Shown here one piece after another: positions 23,701 to 36,580 of a stretch of DNA of 64,000 bases. Source of the stretch: Dermatemys mawii (lineage: Eukaryota; Chordata; Testudines; Dermatemydidae); the NCBI GenBank assembly GCA_007922305.1, contig ML677386.1, forward strand, positions 7,101,802 to 7,165,801, given 5' to 3'. The position numbers were made by a program, and so were the translations under genes. The notes under the pieces were generated by a model. It had not been told where the DNA came from. It saw nothing but the letters and a program-made list of their open reading frames with translations, and ran no database searches. Within the stretch, counting starts at the first letter, position 1; each line of letters begins with the position of its first letter.

Positions 23701-24080
23701 AGCTCCACTAGATTTCCCCCCCCCACACACACTCAACCAGAAAAGGAAGGAAAAAATAGCTAATTCTGAACATACCAGAACTACAGAGTCCTTTGACCCA
23801 TTTGGTAAATCAAAACTTCATCTGTCAACTGTCTTAGACAATTTTTTTTCTGACAGATTCCAAACAGCCTCTGTGAACTAGCTACATTATTCAAAATAAA
23901 ATTAATTGCTGTTCAGAAATTCCCTCCTCATCAATGGAAAATAAACATGAGCTCTTTGTTGACTGTGCCTATATAACTTTTCTTGTTACTAATAAAATTT
24001 TGCCTGAAGCCTGAACAAAATAAAAAAATATATAAAATGCAAATAAAAATATTAGGTTTCCTGGTTAAGCTTTTATTGCT
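20790..24080. other. Large intron, unassigned part
   Basis: AT-rich sequence without recognisable genes. It contains an uninterrupted A tract of 24 at 23002-23025 and short A/T microsatellites. Open frames are short and show no family features. Confidence 0.45.
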
Positions 24081-24085
24081 CACTT

Positions 24086-24172
24086 AAGACTTGGTTCAGT
24101 AAAGCACATAAGCATTGACTGCAGTGGGATTTAAGCATATTCTTATGCCCCAGCTAAGTTTGGTTCTGCCAA
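24086..24172. mobile_element. Short palindromic MITE, low confidence
   Basis: GACTTGGTTCAGTAAAGCAC and AAGCAT.TGACTGCAGTGGG. match in style the reptile 'gatccagcaaagcacttaagc' MITEs; the right arm is decayed. Confidence 0.3.
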
Positions 24173-25783
24173 AAGTCTTCTAAAACCTGTGAGCAAGACT
24201 GCAAATATGAGGGAGTAGAAACGATTTAGTGGTCTTGTGATCCTTGTCCCTCAGCCTGTTCTCTCATCTGTGGTCTTTAGTCTTTCTCAATGCTTTGGAC
24301 TAACTGGACCAAAAGTGGTGATAACATCCTATGAGGGTGAGAGAGCTTCATCAAGCCCCTCCATGTCCTCAAAAGCCTAGATTTCTTTTATCTTTTACTG
24401 ATATGGCCCAAAGTGAATTATCCCCAAAATAGTCCAAGTCCTAATGGATCTAAAGTAACAATAACAATTGAGTCAAATCAATGATAAATTATTTATAAAG
24501 AATAAATTATATCAAACACATTTAGTTCTGAGGGCATTTGGTCTTGCCAAAGTAGATCTAAACCTCTGGATTTACACTATAGAAAACCAGAGAATTAAAA
24601 GGATTCTCTTTAGGTATCCTGATTAATAACCCAGTAGGTTTAATATATATAATGTCAGTTTATGTCTCTCTGACAAGATGTGTTTCAGCCTCTCAGTTCA
24701 GCATGTCCACTTCCATGTGTCTCTGCAGGACTGTTTGTTTATATTCTAGTCTGGGGACTTTTAAGTGGTCAGGTCTGATGTCCCTATGTCGTTATTAGCC
24801 ATGGAATCCTGTGTTGAACTCAAATAGATAAAATGATGTTTGCATAGGTGCTATAGTTTAGGAACTGAAATTACCCATTGTTTACTATATTTAACAACAA
24901 CAAAAACCTTAGAACTGTAGCCATTTTTCTGATTTTATCTTTTGCCCCCAGTATTTAAAAATCTCCTTTGATCCTGTTGCATAGACAATCACTTGCCTTC
25001 CCCAGACAGCACCTTCCCCAGATGACAATGGCCCATTAACATGTAAATATTCATTAGCCCAATCTGTTACATTAATCTTTAAAGGTAGATTAGCATTCTC
25101 TCTCTCCACCTTGTTGCTTCTGTCAGATGCCTCAGCATTTTCTAATTATTAGTATAATCAGAGTATGTCATCCCCACACATTCTTATATCATTTATTTAT
25201 AGATATAAAATAATTTCTTGATGGACAGTATCCAGTCTGTCATAGGTCCAGATATCAGCATTGAAATATTTATACTCCCTGAAAGCACAGGTACAAATCT
25301 TAGCAGGATAGACTCAGTCCTTCATCATTTTGAGGTAGATGCATTTAGTTTTGTGCAGTGTACTAGAGTGCAAATTTTTGGAGCAAGTCCTTAAAAGTGA
25401 GGATTTGTCTTCCTTTTGTGGACCTTAAATATATTTTTGTATTTTTCGAAGGGGAATGAGTTTTCCCTGAAATCATGGGCTAAAATATTGTCTTCCTCTC
25501 GTACGGTGTAGCTGCTTGTTTACTGGTTGTTCACCTGGCTAATAGTAGCAGCATTTCAATTGTGAAGTATTTCTATTCTGTGAATGATTTGGTAAAGGTC
25601 TTTTAGGCTCTTTCGGGATAAAGGACATGGAAATGTTAGGATAATTATGAATGCAAGCCATACTCTGTAACCGTATGGAAGATTATGTGTAGGAAATCCT
25701 TCCTGAGTCCTCCTGTCAAAGCACCAGAGAAAGGAGAATAAAATCTCTCCCAAAAGGTTGATTAACAGAAACTGACAACTATA

Positions 25784-25994
25784 GAAGTAATATTTTTATT
25801 GGACCAATTTTTGTTGGTGAGAGAGATTAGCTTTTGAGCTTACGCAAAGCTGCTCTTGTCTTAGATTCAGAAGAAGAGCTCTGTATCATCTTGAAAGCCT
25901 CTCTCTCTTACCAGTGAAAGTTGGTCTAATAAAAGATATTACTTCACTCGCCTTGTGTCTGTAATATCCTGCACTAACATGGCTACAACTGAAT
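25784..25994. mobile_element. Inverted (head-to-head) PLE tail A unit with 9-bp target duplication
   Basis: A reverse copy of tail A (25784-25858, beginning AAGTAATATTTTTATTGGACC) is followed at once by a forward copy (25869-25994, GAAGAAGAGCTCTGTATCAT to ACATGGCTACAACTGAAT). The whole is flanked by ACAACTATA at 25775-25783 and 25995-26003. PLEs are known for inverted and pseudo-LTR arrangements, so this looks like a single insertion product. Confidence 0.65.
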
Positions 25995-26340
25995 ACAACT
26001 ATAAAAGAATCAAGGGTAACTTTTAACATGGAAGGGAAATACTAATTTCTGGTGTGGACTGACATGATCTAGCCAGTTTTACATTGATCATAGTCTACAT
26101 TTGTTTATAATAGGAAAGTTCTCCTTTCTTTTGTTGTCTTGAAAGGTGATTGTTAAAGGAGAGGAGAAATGTATGAAGGTTGGAGATAACTTGTTTGCCT
26201 GGTTCAGGTGTGGCTGCACTCCATCATGTTTAAGAGCTGAACTGTGTCCTTAAGTGGCATGTGTTGCCCAGAGGGCAGTGCCTCTGCAGGAGAAGGCAGC
26301 CTGTATTAAGTAAGCAGTGGCACGTGCACCTGCCTGGAGA

Positions 26341-26410
26341 GCTAAGATCAAGTATAGTGCCTGTTCTTATCAGTTTAATATCTGATATGGACGTGCTTTT
26401 CTTGCACCCA
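26341..26410 (+). pseudogene. U2 snRNA pseudogene, truncated
   Basis: GCTAAGATCAAGTATAGTGC and CTGTTCTTATCAGTTTAATA TCTGATA match the 5' half of U2 snRNA (nucleotides about 21-70), including the strand that pairs with branch points, here changed from GTAGTA to ATAGTG. The copy then jumps to TTGCACCCA, which resembles the U2 3' end. The first 20 nt of U2 are not recognisable. The deletion and substitutions make it a non-functional copy. Confidence 0.75.
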
Positions 26411-26559
26411 TCAGCATGTCCATTGTTTTGCATGACCAGGGATGCTGGTTTCACATCTGCCCAGGATGTCACTGCAAAAGCAGATGGTTGCATGAAACTC
26501 AGGAGAACCAAAAATGTTTTGCGCAATATCCTAAGAAGTGATTTGTAGGTGGATGGCAA

Positions 26560-28255
26560 AGATAAAATAAACTTTCAGGCATACAATAGCAGTGCTTTGT
26601 AGGATGTGCTGGAATGTGTTTCATGGACTTGTTACCTTGAAGATGTCAAAGACAGCCAGGATAACCATGAAACATCTTTGCTCACCTTTTCTTTGTGAAA
26701 TATATTGCTAGCTGTGAGAATTATTTACTAGTTAAGAATACAGAGCTTGGAGACAAAACTTTTGTGTTCTGTTCTTCTTTTTGACTTGATTTGTGAATTT
26801 GGGGGAGTCATTTAACTTCTCTTTTCCTCTGTTTTCCCATTTGAAATGGTTAAAATATTTATTGGTATCAATTATTAATTTATAATGTGATCTTAGATTT
26901 GAAAAATGCCATTAAATGCAAAGTATTATTAACATTAAATTAATAACTTTGAAGGTGGGGTTACATTGCTATTTTCCCTTTTTTATTTTGTGACTGTTTT
27001 ATTTGACGTTTGCCTGTGATTTTTGTAGGCAAACATGAATCATTTTACACTGGGAGTAAACTAGAGGGTGAACTCTCTATTGCATAAGGTACAGCAATTT
27101 ATATATACGTACAAAAGGACAATAAGTACAGAGAGAAAAAGAAGAGACATTTTAAAATGTCAGTATTATAAGTAAGCAATAATTCTTGCTACTTCCATGA
27201 AGAAAAGAATGAATGGAAGCAGTAAATATTTACTTCTAGATTTGCATAGAGAGAGTGATTCATGGGGTTGCAGAGAGTTCATCATGGAACACAAGTGAAG
27301 CAACAACTTCTAGCTATAGAAAACATCTGAGGAGAAGATATAGAAACCAAGGTTGAAGAAGTGGGGTAGTAGAGGAGAAAGTGGTATATGAGGTCAACAG
27401 TATAGGTGGAAGCAAGACTGTGGAGAAACAATAAAAACTAAGATGCAGTTAAGAATTGAATTCAGCAACAGGAATTCAGAGAATAGAGGTGCTGTAGCTC
27501 CTTTGCCAAAAGGCAGGAGATTTTGCAGGCAGGTTTCCCGTTGGAAGAGAAATTGGTGATGTGGAGTCAGGTGTTTTCTGTTGTAATTTGTTTATTTACA
27601 AAATGTACGCAAGTCTTGATTTCTTGAACAGAGGCAGTCAGAAGCTGTACAGCTCCCTTTTGCAGATACCTCATCTAAGACACCACTGCCCAGTCCCAAG
27701 GAGCAGTTGTCTTGGGCCTCTAGATTCTCCTACAATCTGGGATCTCACAGCATGAACACAGTTTCCTTTTCCTCCCTCAACTCATGGACATGTCTTCTCG
27801 GAAATCAACTAGCCCAAAGCTGCTAATTTTTGACAACATAGTCTATAAAGGTGAGCCTGGGTGTCAACCCTCCTTTTGTGTAGCTGCTTTGCAATACAAA
27901 CAAACTTCAGAAAAAGTTTGACATCCTAAGCAAGAGGTGCTTTACCTCATGCAATCTCCTTCACAACTGGTTGGGTGCAAGGAGAGTTTCATCTTGAAAG
28001 CTTATACATCAGCCATTTCATAACACACATGACATTAGCACCAGTTGCCAAAACAATATGGTTCAGTGTTCTAGAGCTGTAGATCTTCCTGGATGTCTAG
28101 CTCCCTTTGAAGTCAGGGGGTGCTGGAGCCTTAGAAAGTAGATCTTCAGAAGCACAGAAAAGAGAATTGTAATATGTTGAGGCACTTAATCATAAGCATA
28201 CGTAGGCATGAGAGAAACCATAGGTTGCTAGGTTCCAATCTTGGTTACATATTAT
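26560..28255. other. Large intron, mostly unassigned
   Basis: A weak MIR-like stretch (26740-26930; TCATTTAACTTCTC, CCCATTTGAAATGG) is the only hint of a known repeat. No exon was recognised. Confidence 0.4.
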
Positions 28256-28258
28256 TAC

Positions 28259-28482
28259 CTGGTCTAAACTGGAAAGTTTTATGAGCAAATCCCAAACTCC
28301 CACAATTTGCTGAAAGTACTGATGGCATCCTAGCAGTAGTGCTGTGGGACACTGGGATGCATACCCACAGGGCCATGTCTTTGTAAGGTCATAGTGTACC
28401 ATTAAAAACAGCCAATTGTAAACATCCAAATAGCTATGCCAGTAGAACTGCTGCTGGTAAAATATTCTAGTGTAGACAAGCC
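28259..28482. mobile_element. MITE with 'gtctacac' ends
   Basis: The left end CCTGGTCTAAACTGGAAAG and the right end CTAGTGTAGACAAGCC are inverted; the interior has GCTGTGGGACACTGGGATGC and ATAGTGTACCATT. Harbinger-like non-autonomous group. Confidence 0.55.
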
Positions 28483-30100
28483 TATGATTGAACAAGACAA
28501 AAACTATTAAAATAAGGCATGAATAAGAATTTCAGAAGGGGAGGAAGGGTCAAGATACAGTACTGGCATATGCAGCCTCTAGTTTTAGAGGTGACGAGAT
28601 ATGGTCTTGAATACAAAGGAGATGCTGAAGAAAACAAAAATCTCAGTATAAAAGATGACTGTAGGGTCTCCAAGGCTTTATGATGAAAGTTATGGTTTGA
28701 AGGATACCTGTGTTTGGATTGTATAGTAAAGAACATACTTTACTTTGAGAGGAGACTGTTAATCTTTGAAGTGTAGTAGGAAGTTATTGGAGCTGAAAAA
28801 AGAGGAGATATTGGACGTTTTTATAGTGGGAAAAGGAGTGTAGTGTGTTGCTTTTGTTTCTCCTGTGTTTTCATGGCTCAGAAAGGGACAGATGGATTTT
28901 TTTGCAATTAAAACAAAACAGAACCAAACTTTGGGCTGAGACCAAGTATTGAAAAAGGAAAAAAAAATCATAACACATAGAACATGGGGTAGGAAAGGTT
29001 ATAATGAAAGCCCCAGTAAAATATTGACTGTAATTTTTGTTAGCGAGCAGGTGCAATAAGATGTGTATAGTGGCTGGGGGTGTTCCATGACAATCTTGTC
29101 AGAAGGTACAGAAGAGTGCCCATTGAGAGAGAGAGTAAAACTCATTAAATACAGATTGAATGTGCTCTTTTTTTATGGATTTTATGGGTGTGTGACAGTT
29201 AAACAGATGGTTTGCCTATTTAAGTTATCTGTGAAAGTTTATGCAAGTATTATATAGATGCATTTTGTACTGTCACTAACCCAGTACAAATTCTGAATTG
29301 GAGCTGAGCAAGATTTGATGTAAGCTCTGAAAGCACTGATATTGTCCATTAGATATATTATCACGTTGAGTTTCTAGAGTTGAACTGGATACTAGCAAAC
29401 ATCTGCCTTTTTCAACTGCAGTAAAACCTATTTATAATAAGTACTTTTGGTCTGTTTGAGAGGGAGCTCTCTGAGGAAGACATATTTTTGAGCCTGAAAT
29501 CAGAAACTAAAAGCAAACTTTTTATGAACTCTAGATGTAATTTTAACTAGTTGTTTTTAATAAACAGTACCATATTTGTAGTGTTTTTCTTGCATTGTTT
29601 TGATATTCATATTTTTATAGAACACCCAACGGTAAAGCAATATTTGAAGCTTTGTTTAGGTTAACGTCTGTGGGTTTTTTTGGCTTAATGTAAATAGCAG
29701 TTTTGTTCAACAGAAGTATCCATTTACACCAACCTGCCAGTAAAACCCAGTAAATAAACCTTCCTTAGCATATAAACACCAAACAGTTGGGCTGTTTACT
29801 GTTAAATATTTACTGGGAAGTATTAGGAACATTTAAGAGCTGGTTTTTCTAGTTTTTTATCGCACCAGATGCCTGCACAGGGATCTCCTTCTCTTTTCAG
29901 TTACACTGCCTTTGCACCCACCTTGTCTAAGCAGGAAGAGCTTAGCTTAAGCCGTAGTCTTTTATCAGAATACACCATAAGCGTGTTTTCAAAATACTAG
30001 CTTTTTTCACTCAGACAAGCCAAGGAAGTAGGTGAAATATAACTCTTTCAACAATCTGTTGCTTAAAGCTGATTGATGCCAGCTAAAGTTACCACCTTGA
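28483..30100. other. Large intron, unassigned
   Basis: No recognisable gene or repeat. Confidence 0.45.
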
Positions 30101-30102
30101 CT

Positions 30103-30458
30103 AGGCTGTCTCTACACTAAAATTTCCCACCATTGCAATCCCTAGTTCAGTGCTCCCACTGGTATAGAGAAGGCTCCGGGTAGCCATTGGTTTTTAAAAT
30201 GCCATTGACCAGATCCTCAGATGGTGTAAACTGGCATCATTCCATTGACTTCAGTGGAGTTACATCAGTTTTCATCAGGCCTTGGGTCATCAGACTCTGC
30301 TCAGACCAGGTTTACATGTCATGAGACTTTAAGTTCTGGTGGCCACCAGAGGCTTGTCTGCATCTAGTGCTCCTACTGCGGAGCTGATCCAGTGGAGACA
30401 ACAGTAGGATATCTTAACCAAAAATAAATGAAATAAACAACCCTGTGTAGATAAGGCC
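30103..30458. mobile_element. MITE with a possible nested second MITE
   Basis: Left AGGCTGTCTCTACAC and right CTGTGTAGATAAGGCC form related ends. Inside, 30210-30293 contains ACCAGATCCTCAGATGGTGT and CATTGACTTCAGTGGAGTTA, a different palindromic MITE style, suggesting nesting. Boundaries approximate. Confidence 0.4.
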
Positions 30459-31157
30459 GTAGATGCTCAGATCTGAAGTTCCCTTGTGCCATCTTTATCT
30501 CCATTACCAAGTGGTTTGCAGTAGAATTTTTTTCAGGTGGAGGGTGGCTACTTGATTCTCTCATCTCTGTCTATGTGAAATTTGAGCCATGGGTCGCCAG
30601 CCAGTAGTGTAACACAGCACTGATGCAAACCCCTAGTGTAGATAAGGCAAACCGCCATACACACCATTGTAGCTTATCTCTGCTTGAAAACAAGGTAAGC
30701 TGCCCCACCACAGATGTTGGTTATTTCAGCTATGCCAGTCTACACGAGGGATTTGTGCTGATGGAAACTGGGATGAATTCCAAGTGCAAATAAAGCCTCT
30801 ATCAGGGGACGATTAACTTCATACTGACACTCATAAAATTTGTTCTTACTGGTGTTTTTCAGTGTTGAGACTTTAACTGTAGTAAGGGTTGTCTCTTTGG
30901 TATCCACTGGTAATTTGTGTATCTGTACTTCAAACACGATTTGTGTTTATACCTCCCAGCAATTTCCATGAAGAGCAAAGCTAAGTTTTGTTTTTCTTTA
31001 ATGCAAGTTTTAAGATATGGTCTACTTCACTGTATTCGATGCCTAAGCATATTTTCAGTTCAGTTACATATAGAATGACTTATGTAAGAGATGGGCTGGA
31101 AACGTAGGATATGACATAATCTTTCATAAGTGGCAAAATAGATTGGAAACTCTAGTA

Positions 31158-31288
31158 CAGTGGTTTTCAGCCTTGTTTTATTTGTGGACCTTTAAAATAT
31201 TTTTAATAGAGAATCAGACCCCTTTGGAAATCTTAGACATAGTCTGTGGATCCCCAGGGGTCCACAGACCACAGGCTGAAAATCACTG
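31158..31288. mobile_element. hAT-type MITE with 8-bp flanks
   Basis: CAGTGGTTTTCAGCC and GGCTGAAAATCACTG are near-perfect terminal inverted repeats of a 131-bp element containing GTCTGTGGATCCCCAGGGGT. The flanks CTCTAGTA (31150-31157) and GTCTAATA (31289-31296) agree at 6 of 8 positions, a decayed hAT duplication. Confidence 0.75.
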
Positions 31289-31296
31289 GTCTAATA

Positions 31297-33633
31297 GTAT
31301 ACTGATTGAGTTCAGATTAATTTAAAAGAACCAGTTTGTTTAGAAAAGTGATAGCTTCAGATTCTGATCACGATCATTTGGTCTGAGTTCCAGCAGTTTA
31401 AATTACTTGGATCAGATTTCATTTGTTTTAATTACTGCTCTTGCATTGATTGAGTTAATCAGGAATTAGCAAGAACTAACCTGTCCTGGAATCTGTTTGA
31501 ATGTCTTTTGTTGAATTTTCTTTTGTATATAGATAGAAGCATGCTGCTTCATGGGCAATGCTTTCGTGTCTGTAAAAATATGAATAAATGCTACAGACTA
31601 TTCAGGTAATTTTGTAATCGCTTGTTTATTTAAGTGTATGTTTAATTTTAAAAATAGTGTACAGGCCACATGTGGCCTATACCCTACCAAGCCAAGAGGA
31701 AGAAAAAACAAGATAAGAAAAAGATAAATTCACAAGATCAAATACTAGGTCTCTGCTTGTTTCAATGTAGAAAACAAACCATCATTTATTTTTATACCAC
31801 AATGATGGGTATGGTATAAACCTAAATAGAATAAAATGTTAAAACCCCATTAAAGTAGCCAATCAACATGCACAGTTACATAATATTAATACGTATGCAA
31901 TGAAGTTCTGTTAAACAGTTAATTAAGTCAAATAAATGAGTGTAAAATCATTAAATATTCCCATCATATCTCTTGGTCTTAGCTAGGACTCTATCCAGCC
32001 TCCGCATGCGTGATCATACATTCAGCCACATTGTGCATGTTCAGACACTTGCCCTTGCACTATAAAAATGCTAAAATCTGCACAGACATGTTTGCATCCT
32101 CAAAATCTGAACAAGAAAATATTGACTACCATCTTAAAACTACTTTTAACTTGCCTAAATGAAAATATTGCTGTCTGCACTAAATTTAATAAACTTAATT
32201 CTGTTTTGTTTCCTTAATCAAGTTGATCTAGACATGTCAGTCATATATGGATGAATTTCCCTACACGTATCTATTTTTTTTTTCTGAGTTAGTATTCAAA
32301 AAGTAATATGTTCCACACTGATCAACAGATTTCTGTCTCCTCCCCCAGACACACTCGTTATCAGTAGTAATGTCTGTGACACTAACTCTTGGTTCAGGAA
32401 TTCTATAGGCTGATACAGTTTGAACTGGAAATATATGTTCCAAATCAAAGACTCTCCCCTCCTCCCCAAATAGGTTGGGCAAATCAGCCAAAAAATCTTT
32501 AAAATAACTTCAGAAAGACCTACAATCTATGGCTCTCATCCCACAAACTGCTCAATGTGAGCACTCCGCTCCTGTGCAGATCCCAATTCTGCAGTCAGTG
32601 GTGCTCCAGATGGACACAGATTATTTGCCCACGCCAACAATTTGCAGAATTAAGGTTTGTGTCTGTAGAGCAGAAAAAGATCTGAGATGGCGACAGAGAT
32701 CAGATTTCTCAAGTTGACCAAATGAGTGTTCCATCTTACTGGTTCTGGGTACCATAATATTTTTGTGTCTTTTTTAAAGTTAGATTAAATATACAGCATG
32801 GCTCAGGAGTAGGGTCCCCTAAGAGCACTGTCAACAACCTAAATTACAGTGATAAAAAAGTGAATGGACTCTAAGCTCACTTTTAAATCTTCAATTAATG
32901 TTGGTAAATTGGGAAAATAATCTTTTCCCCAAAATGTTCTGGCATGGGAAGCTGTGTTGGTAAGAGCAGTAGCAAGAGTACAGCACAAGCAGCTGGGGCA
33001 GGAGGAGGAGTTCTCACACACTTCCCTTCTCCTTCTGCAAATGTTATCAGTTGGTGGTAGACGCAGCAGCAGAATCCAAGTACTCTATCTCACATCATGC
33101 ATGGGAGTCCTGTGTTTATAAGAATAAAAAGGACAAATGCAATTTCCAATAAGTAGTAATCTGTAGGGTGTAATGCCCTCAAAGGCAAGCCTGTCTTTTC
33201 TTTTGGAATTTTCCATTTATCCTCCTTGTGACATCTTTGCATTGCTGACACCAAGCAGCTGTGAGCATTCCCCTGGGTTTGCCATGTGTGTCGACTCATT
33301 GCAGGCTCACTGTGCTTTCATTTTGTTTTAGTTTCCAGACATGGTCGGGGGGGGACCCTAATCTTGAGTGGTTGCATTTCCTGCTTATTAAAATAAAGAA
33401 CTCACTGTGCTAACTGTAATCCTCATTCTTATCAATATTGATTTCCATTTATAATTAAAAAACAAAAACAAAAACCCCAAACAATTATTTTTAACATGCA
33501 AGAAAGGTGCTAGATTGACATCCCTTGAGTGTGACGTCCTCTACCTTCAAAACAGGTCCACGAGCATCAAAAGCAGCATGAACTTCCTTTAACTTTTCCA
33601 ACAGTGTGTCTGAGCCATAGTGAGGATTCGTTC
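31297..33633. other. Large intron, unassigned
   Basis: No exon or clear repeat recognised in this AT-rich stretch. Confidence 0.45.
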
Positions 33634-33641
33634 AGCTAGGA

Positions 33642-33849
33642 CAGGCCTGCACAATATGCGGCCCAGGGGCCACATGAAGCCCGCACGGGCTCACTGTGCG
33701 GCCCGCGGGGGGTAAGTAGGGGTGGGGCAAGCCAAGCGGTGGGGTGGGGGGAAGCGGATAGGGGCGGGGTGAGGGTGGAGCTTTTCGGCCCTCAGATGGC
33801 TTTTTTGCAGTAATATGGCCCTTGCTGCTTTCCGCGTTGTGCAGGCCTG
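33642..33849. mobile_element. hAT-type MITE with 8-bp duplication
   Basis: The ends CAGGCCTGCACAATATGCGG and CGCGTTGTGCAGGCCTG are inverted. The interior is GC-rich (GGCCCGCGGGGGGTAAGTAG). Flanking AGCTAGGA (33634-33641) and AGCTAGGG (33850-33857) are a 7-of-8 target duplication. It inserted beside a CR1 copy. Confidence 0.8.
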
Positions 33850-33857
33850 AGCTAGGG

Positions 33858-34523
33858 ATACAAGGTAATTCTGTCATTCAGAGGTTCCAAGGCCAGGCGT
33901 GACCTTTGTGATAATCTAGTTTGATGTCTTGTGTAACAAACCATAGAACTTCCCCAAAATCATTTCTAGAGAAGATCTTTTAGAAAAACATCCAATCTTG
34001 ATTTTAAAATTGCTGGTGGTGGAGAATCCACCAACACCTTTGGTAACTTGTTCCAATGATTAATTAGTCTCACTGTTAAAAATGTGTGCCTTATTTCCAG
34101 TCTAAGTTAGCATAACTTCAACTTCCAGCCAGTGGATGACGTTATAGCTAGACTGAAGATTATTAAAAATTTGTTTCTCATATAGGTACTTGTAGACTGT
34201 AATCAAGTCACCCCTTAACCATTCTTCTTTGCTAAGCTAAATAGATTGAGTTAAATAAGTCTATAACTCTAAGACATGTTTTCTAGTTTAATCATTCTCA
34301 TGGCATTTTGCTGGACTCTTTCCAATTTATCAACATCCTTCTTGAAATTTGGGCACCCGAACAGGACACAGTATTCCAGCAGCAGTCGCATCGGTGCCAA
34401 ATACAAAGGTAAATTAACCTCTCTACTCCTACTTGAGATTCATGTGTTTGTGTATCCAAAGATTGCATTAACAGTTTTGGCCACATCACACTGAGAGCTC
34501 TTGTTCAGTTGATTATCTACCAC
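33858..34523 (-). mobile_element. CR1 LINE fragment
   Basis: Read on the minus strand this is a CR1 3' region. Recognisable antisense blocks are ATTTTAAAATTGCTGGTGGT GGAGAATCCACC, CTGTAATCAAGTCACCCCTTA and ACAGGACACAGTATTCCAGC. It is decayed and has no open frame. A related antisense copy lies at 55080-55500. Confidence 0.75.
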
Positions 34524-34990
34524 AGGGGTGGGCAAATTACAGCCCGTGGGACATCCTGACTTGCCCACCTGAGCTCCCGGCGGGGGAGGCTGCTTCCGGC
34601 CCCTCTCCTACCTTCCCCCCTCTCCCGGAGCCTCAGCGTGCCATGTGGGGAACACTCTTGGGGACAGGGCTGTGTGCTCCTCTGGGAGAGCGGTGCAGTG
34701 TGTCTGGCTCTCGCTGGGCTGCCAGCAGCATGGTAAGGGGGCTGGGGCTGGGGGGTTGGATAAGAGGCAAGGAGTCCCGGGGGGCAATCAGGGGACAGGG
34801 GGCTGTTGGATGGGGCAGAGGTTGGGGGGGTCAGGAGATGGGGAACGGGGGAGGTTGGATAGGGTGTGAGAGTCCCGGGGGTCTGTCACGGGGTGGGGGT
34901 GTGGATAGGGGTTGAGGCAGTCTGGGGACAGGGAGCAGAAGGGCTTAGAGCAGAAGGAAATAGGGTGGGGTCCTGGGGAGTGGTTAGGGG
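34524..34990. mobile_element. Non-autonomous hAT-like element, left part
   Basis: Starts CAGGGGTGGGCAAATTACAG, a typical reptile hAT terminus, and continues into a G-rich body (repeats of GGGTTGGATAGG and GAGTCCCGGGGG). No matching right terminus was found before the CR1 sequence that starts near 34990, so it is truncated or cut. Its long open frames are composition artefacts. Confidence 0.5.
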
Positions 34991-36450
34991 TAGGGGATCC
35001 TTGGAGAAGGCAGTTAAGGGATTAATAAATGAACTGAAAGATGGGTAAGAAACTGGTTAATGGGGAAACTACAGTGGGTCATGCTGAAGGATGAACTCTC
35101 AGGCTGATGGGAGATTACTGGTAGAGTTCCTTAAGAATCAGTCTTGGAACCAGTCTTATTTAATGTTTTCATTAATGATCTTGGTACAAAAAGTGGGAAT
35201 GTGCTAATAAAATTTGTGGGTGGCATAAAGTTGGGAGGTACTGCTATTATGGAGAAAGACTGGAATATTATACAAGATTTGTGCAACCTTAAAAATTAGT
35301 TATAGAAATGGGATGAAATTTAATAGTGCCAAGTGCAAGTCATGCACTTAGGAAATGACAAGAAGAATTTTTATTATAAACTGGGAATGTGTCAGTTGGA
35401 AGTGACAGAAGAGGAGAAAGAGCTAAGTGTGTTGGTTGATCACAAGATGTCTGTGAGCTGCCAATGTGATGTGCCTATGTAAAAGGCTAATGCAATCCTA
35501 GGATGCATCAGCTGAGGTATTTCCGGTAGACAAATGAAAGTTTTATTACCATTATACAAGGCACTGATGAGATCTAATTTGGAATAGTGAATGCATTTCT
35601 GGTCACTCGTTTTAAGAAAGATTAATTCAAACTGGAACAGGAGAAGGGCAACAAGGATGGTCAGAGGAATGGAGAACCTACTGTACAAGAGGTGACACAA
35701 GGAGCTTGGCTTGTTTCACTTAGCAAAATGAAGGATGAGGAGAGAGATGATTGCTTTCTATAAGTACGTCAGAGGGGAAAACACCAGGGAGGGAGAGGAG
35801 TTATTTAAGTTAAGGACAGTGTAGGCACAAGAAAAAATGGATATAAACTGGTCATCAATAAGTTTAGACTTGAAATTAGATGAAGATTTTAGCCATCAGA
35901 GGAGTGAAGTTCTGGAACAGCCTTCCAAGGGGATCATTGAAGGCAAAAAACTAACTTATTTTAAGACTGAGCTTGATCAATTTATGGAGAGGATGATATG
36001 AGAAGATTGCCTTCTATGGCATATGGCCTATCAGTGACTTAGCAAATCTATCCAATGGCCAAAGATGGGACACTAATTGGGGAGGGCTCTGAGTTTCCCA
36101 GGTGTCTGGCTGGTGGGTCTTGCCCACATGCTCAGGATCTAACTGATTACCATATTTGGTGTCAAGAAGGAATTTCCCCGAGATCAGATTGGCAGACATC
36201 CTAGGGGTTTTTCGCCTTCCTCTGCAGCATAAGGCATTGGTCACTTGCTGATTTGGACATCAAAAAATGGTGGATTCTGTGTAATGTAAAGTTTTAAAAT
36301 CAAGTTTTTAGGACTTCAGTAACTCAGCCAGAGATTAGGGGTATATTACAGGAGTGGGTAGGTGAGGTTCTGTGGCCTTCAAAATGTACAGGAAGTCAGA
36401 CTAGATGATCGTGATGGTCCCTCCTGACATTAAAGTCTCTGAGTCTATCT
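34990..36450 (+). mobile_element. CR1 LINE, 5'-truncated
   Basis: The last part of a CR1 reverse-transcriptase ORF and the 3'UTR are recognisable from GAACTCTCAGGCTGATGGGA, GTTTTCATTAATGATCTTGG, AGTTTAGACTTGAAATTAGATG and AGTGAAGTTCTGGAACAGCC to the 3'UTR blocks GTGTCTGGCTGGTGGGTCTT, AGATCAGATTGGCAGACATC and CTAGATGATCGTGATGGTCC, ending near the characteristic GAGTCTA repeats. Many indels; inactive. Confidence 0.85.
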
Positions 36451-36459
36451 GCGCTAATC

Positions 36460-36580
36460 ACTAGATTTAGATTGTAAGCTCTTTGGGGCAAGGGACTGTC
36501 TTTTAGTTATGCATAATGGGGTCCTGTTCCGTGTCTGAGGTAATAAAAATAACTATTATTAATAATTAATGATTCCCTGC
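36460..36580 (+). repeat. LINE-type 3' tail repeat
   Basis: ATTGTAAGCTCTTTGGGGCA, AGGGACTGTCTTTTAG and GGGGTCCTGTTCCGTGTC followed by AATAAAAATAACTATTATTA match the tail repeat also seen near 20095. Confidence 0.55.

Noticed and set aside
34643..35048. Glycine-rich open frames.
   Set aside because: They arise from the G-rich repeats of a hAT-like element and lack any domain.
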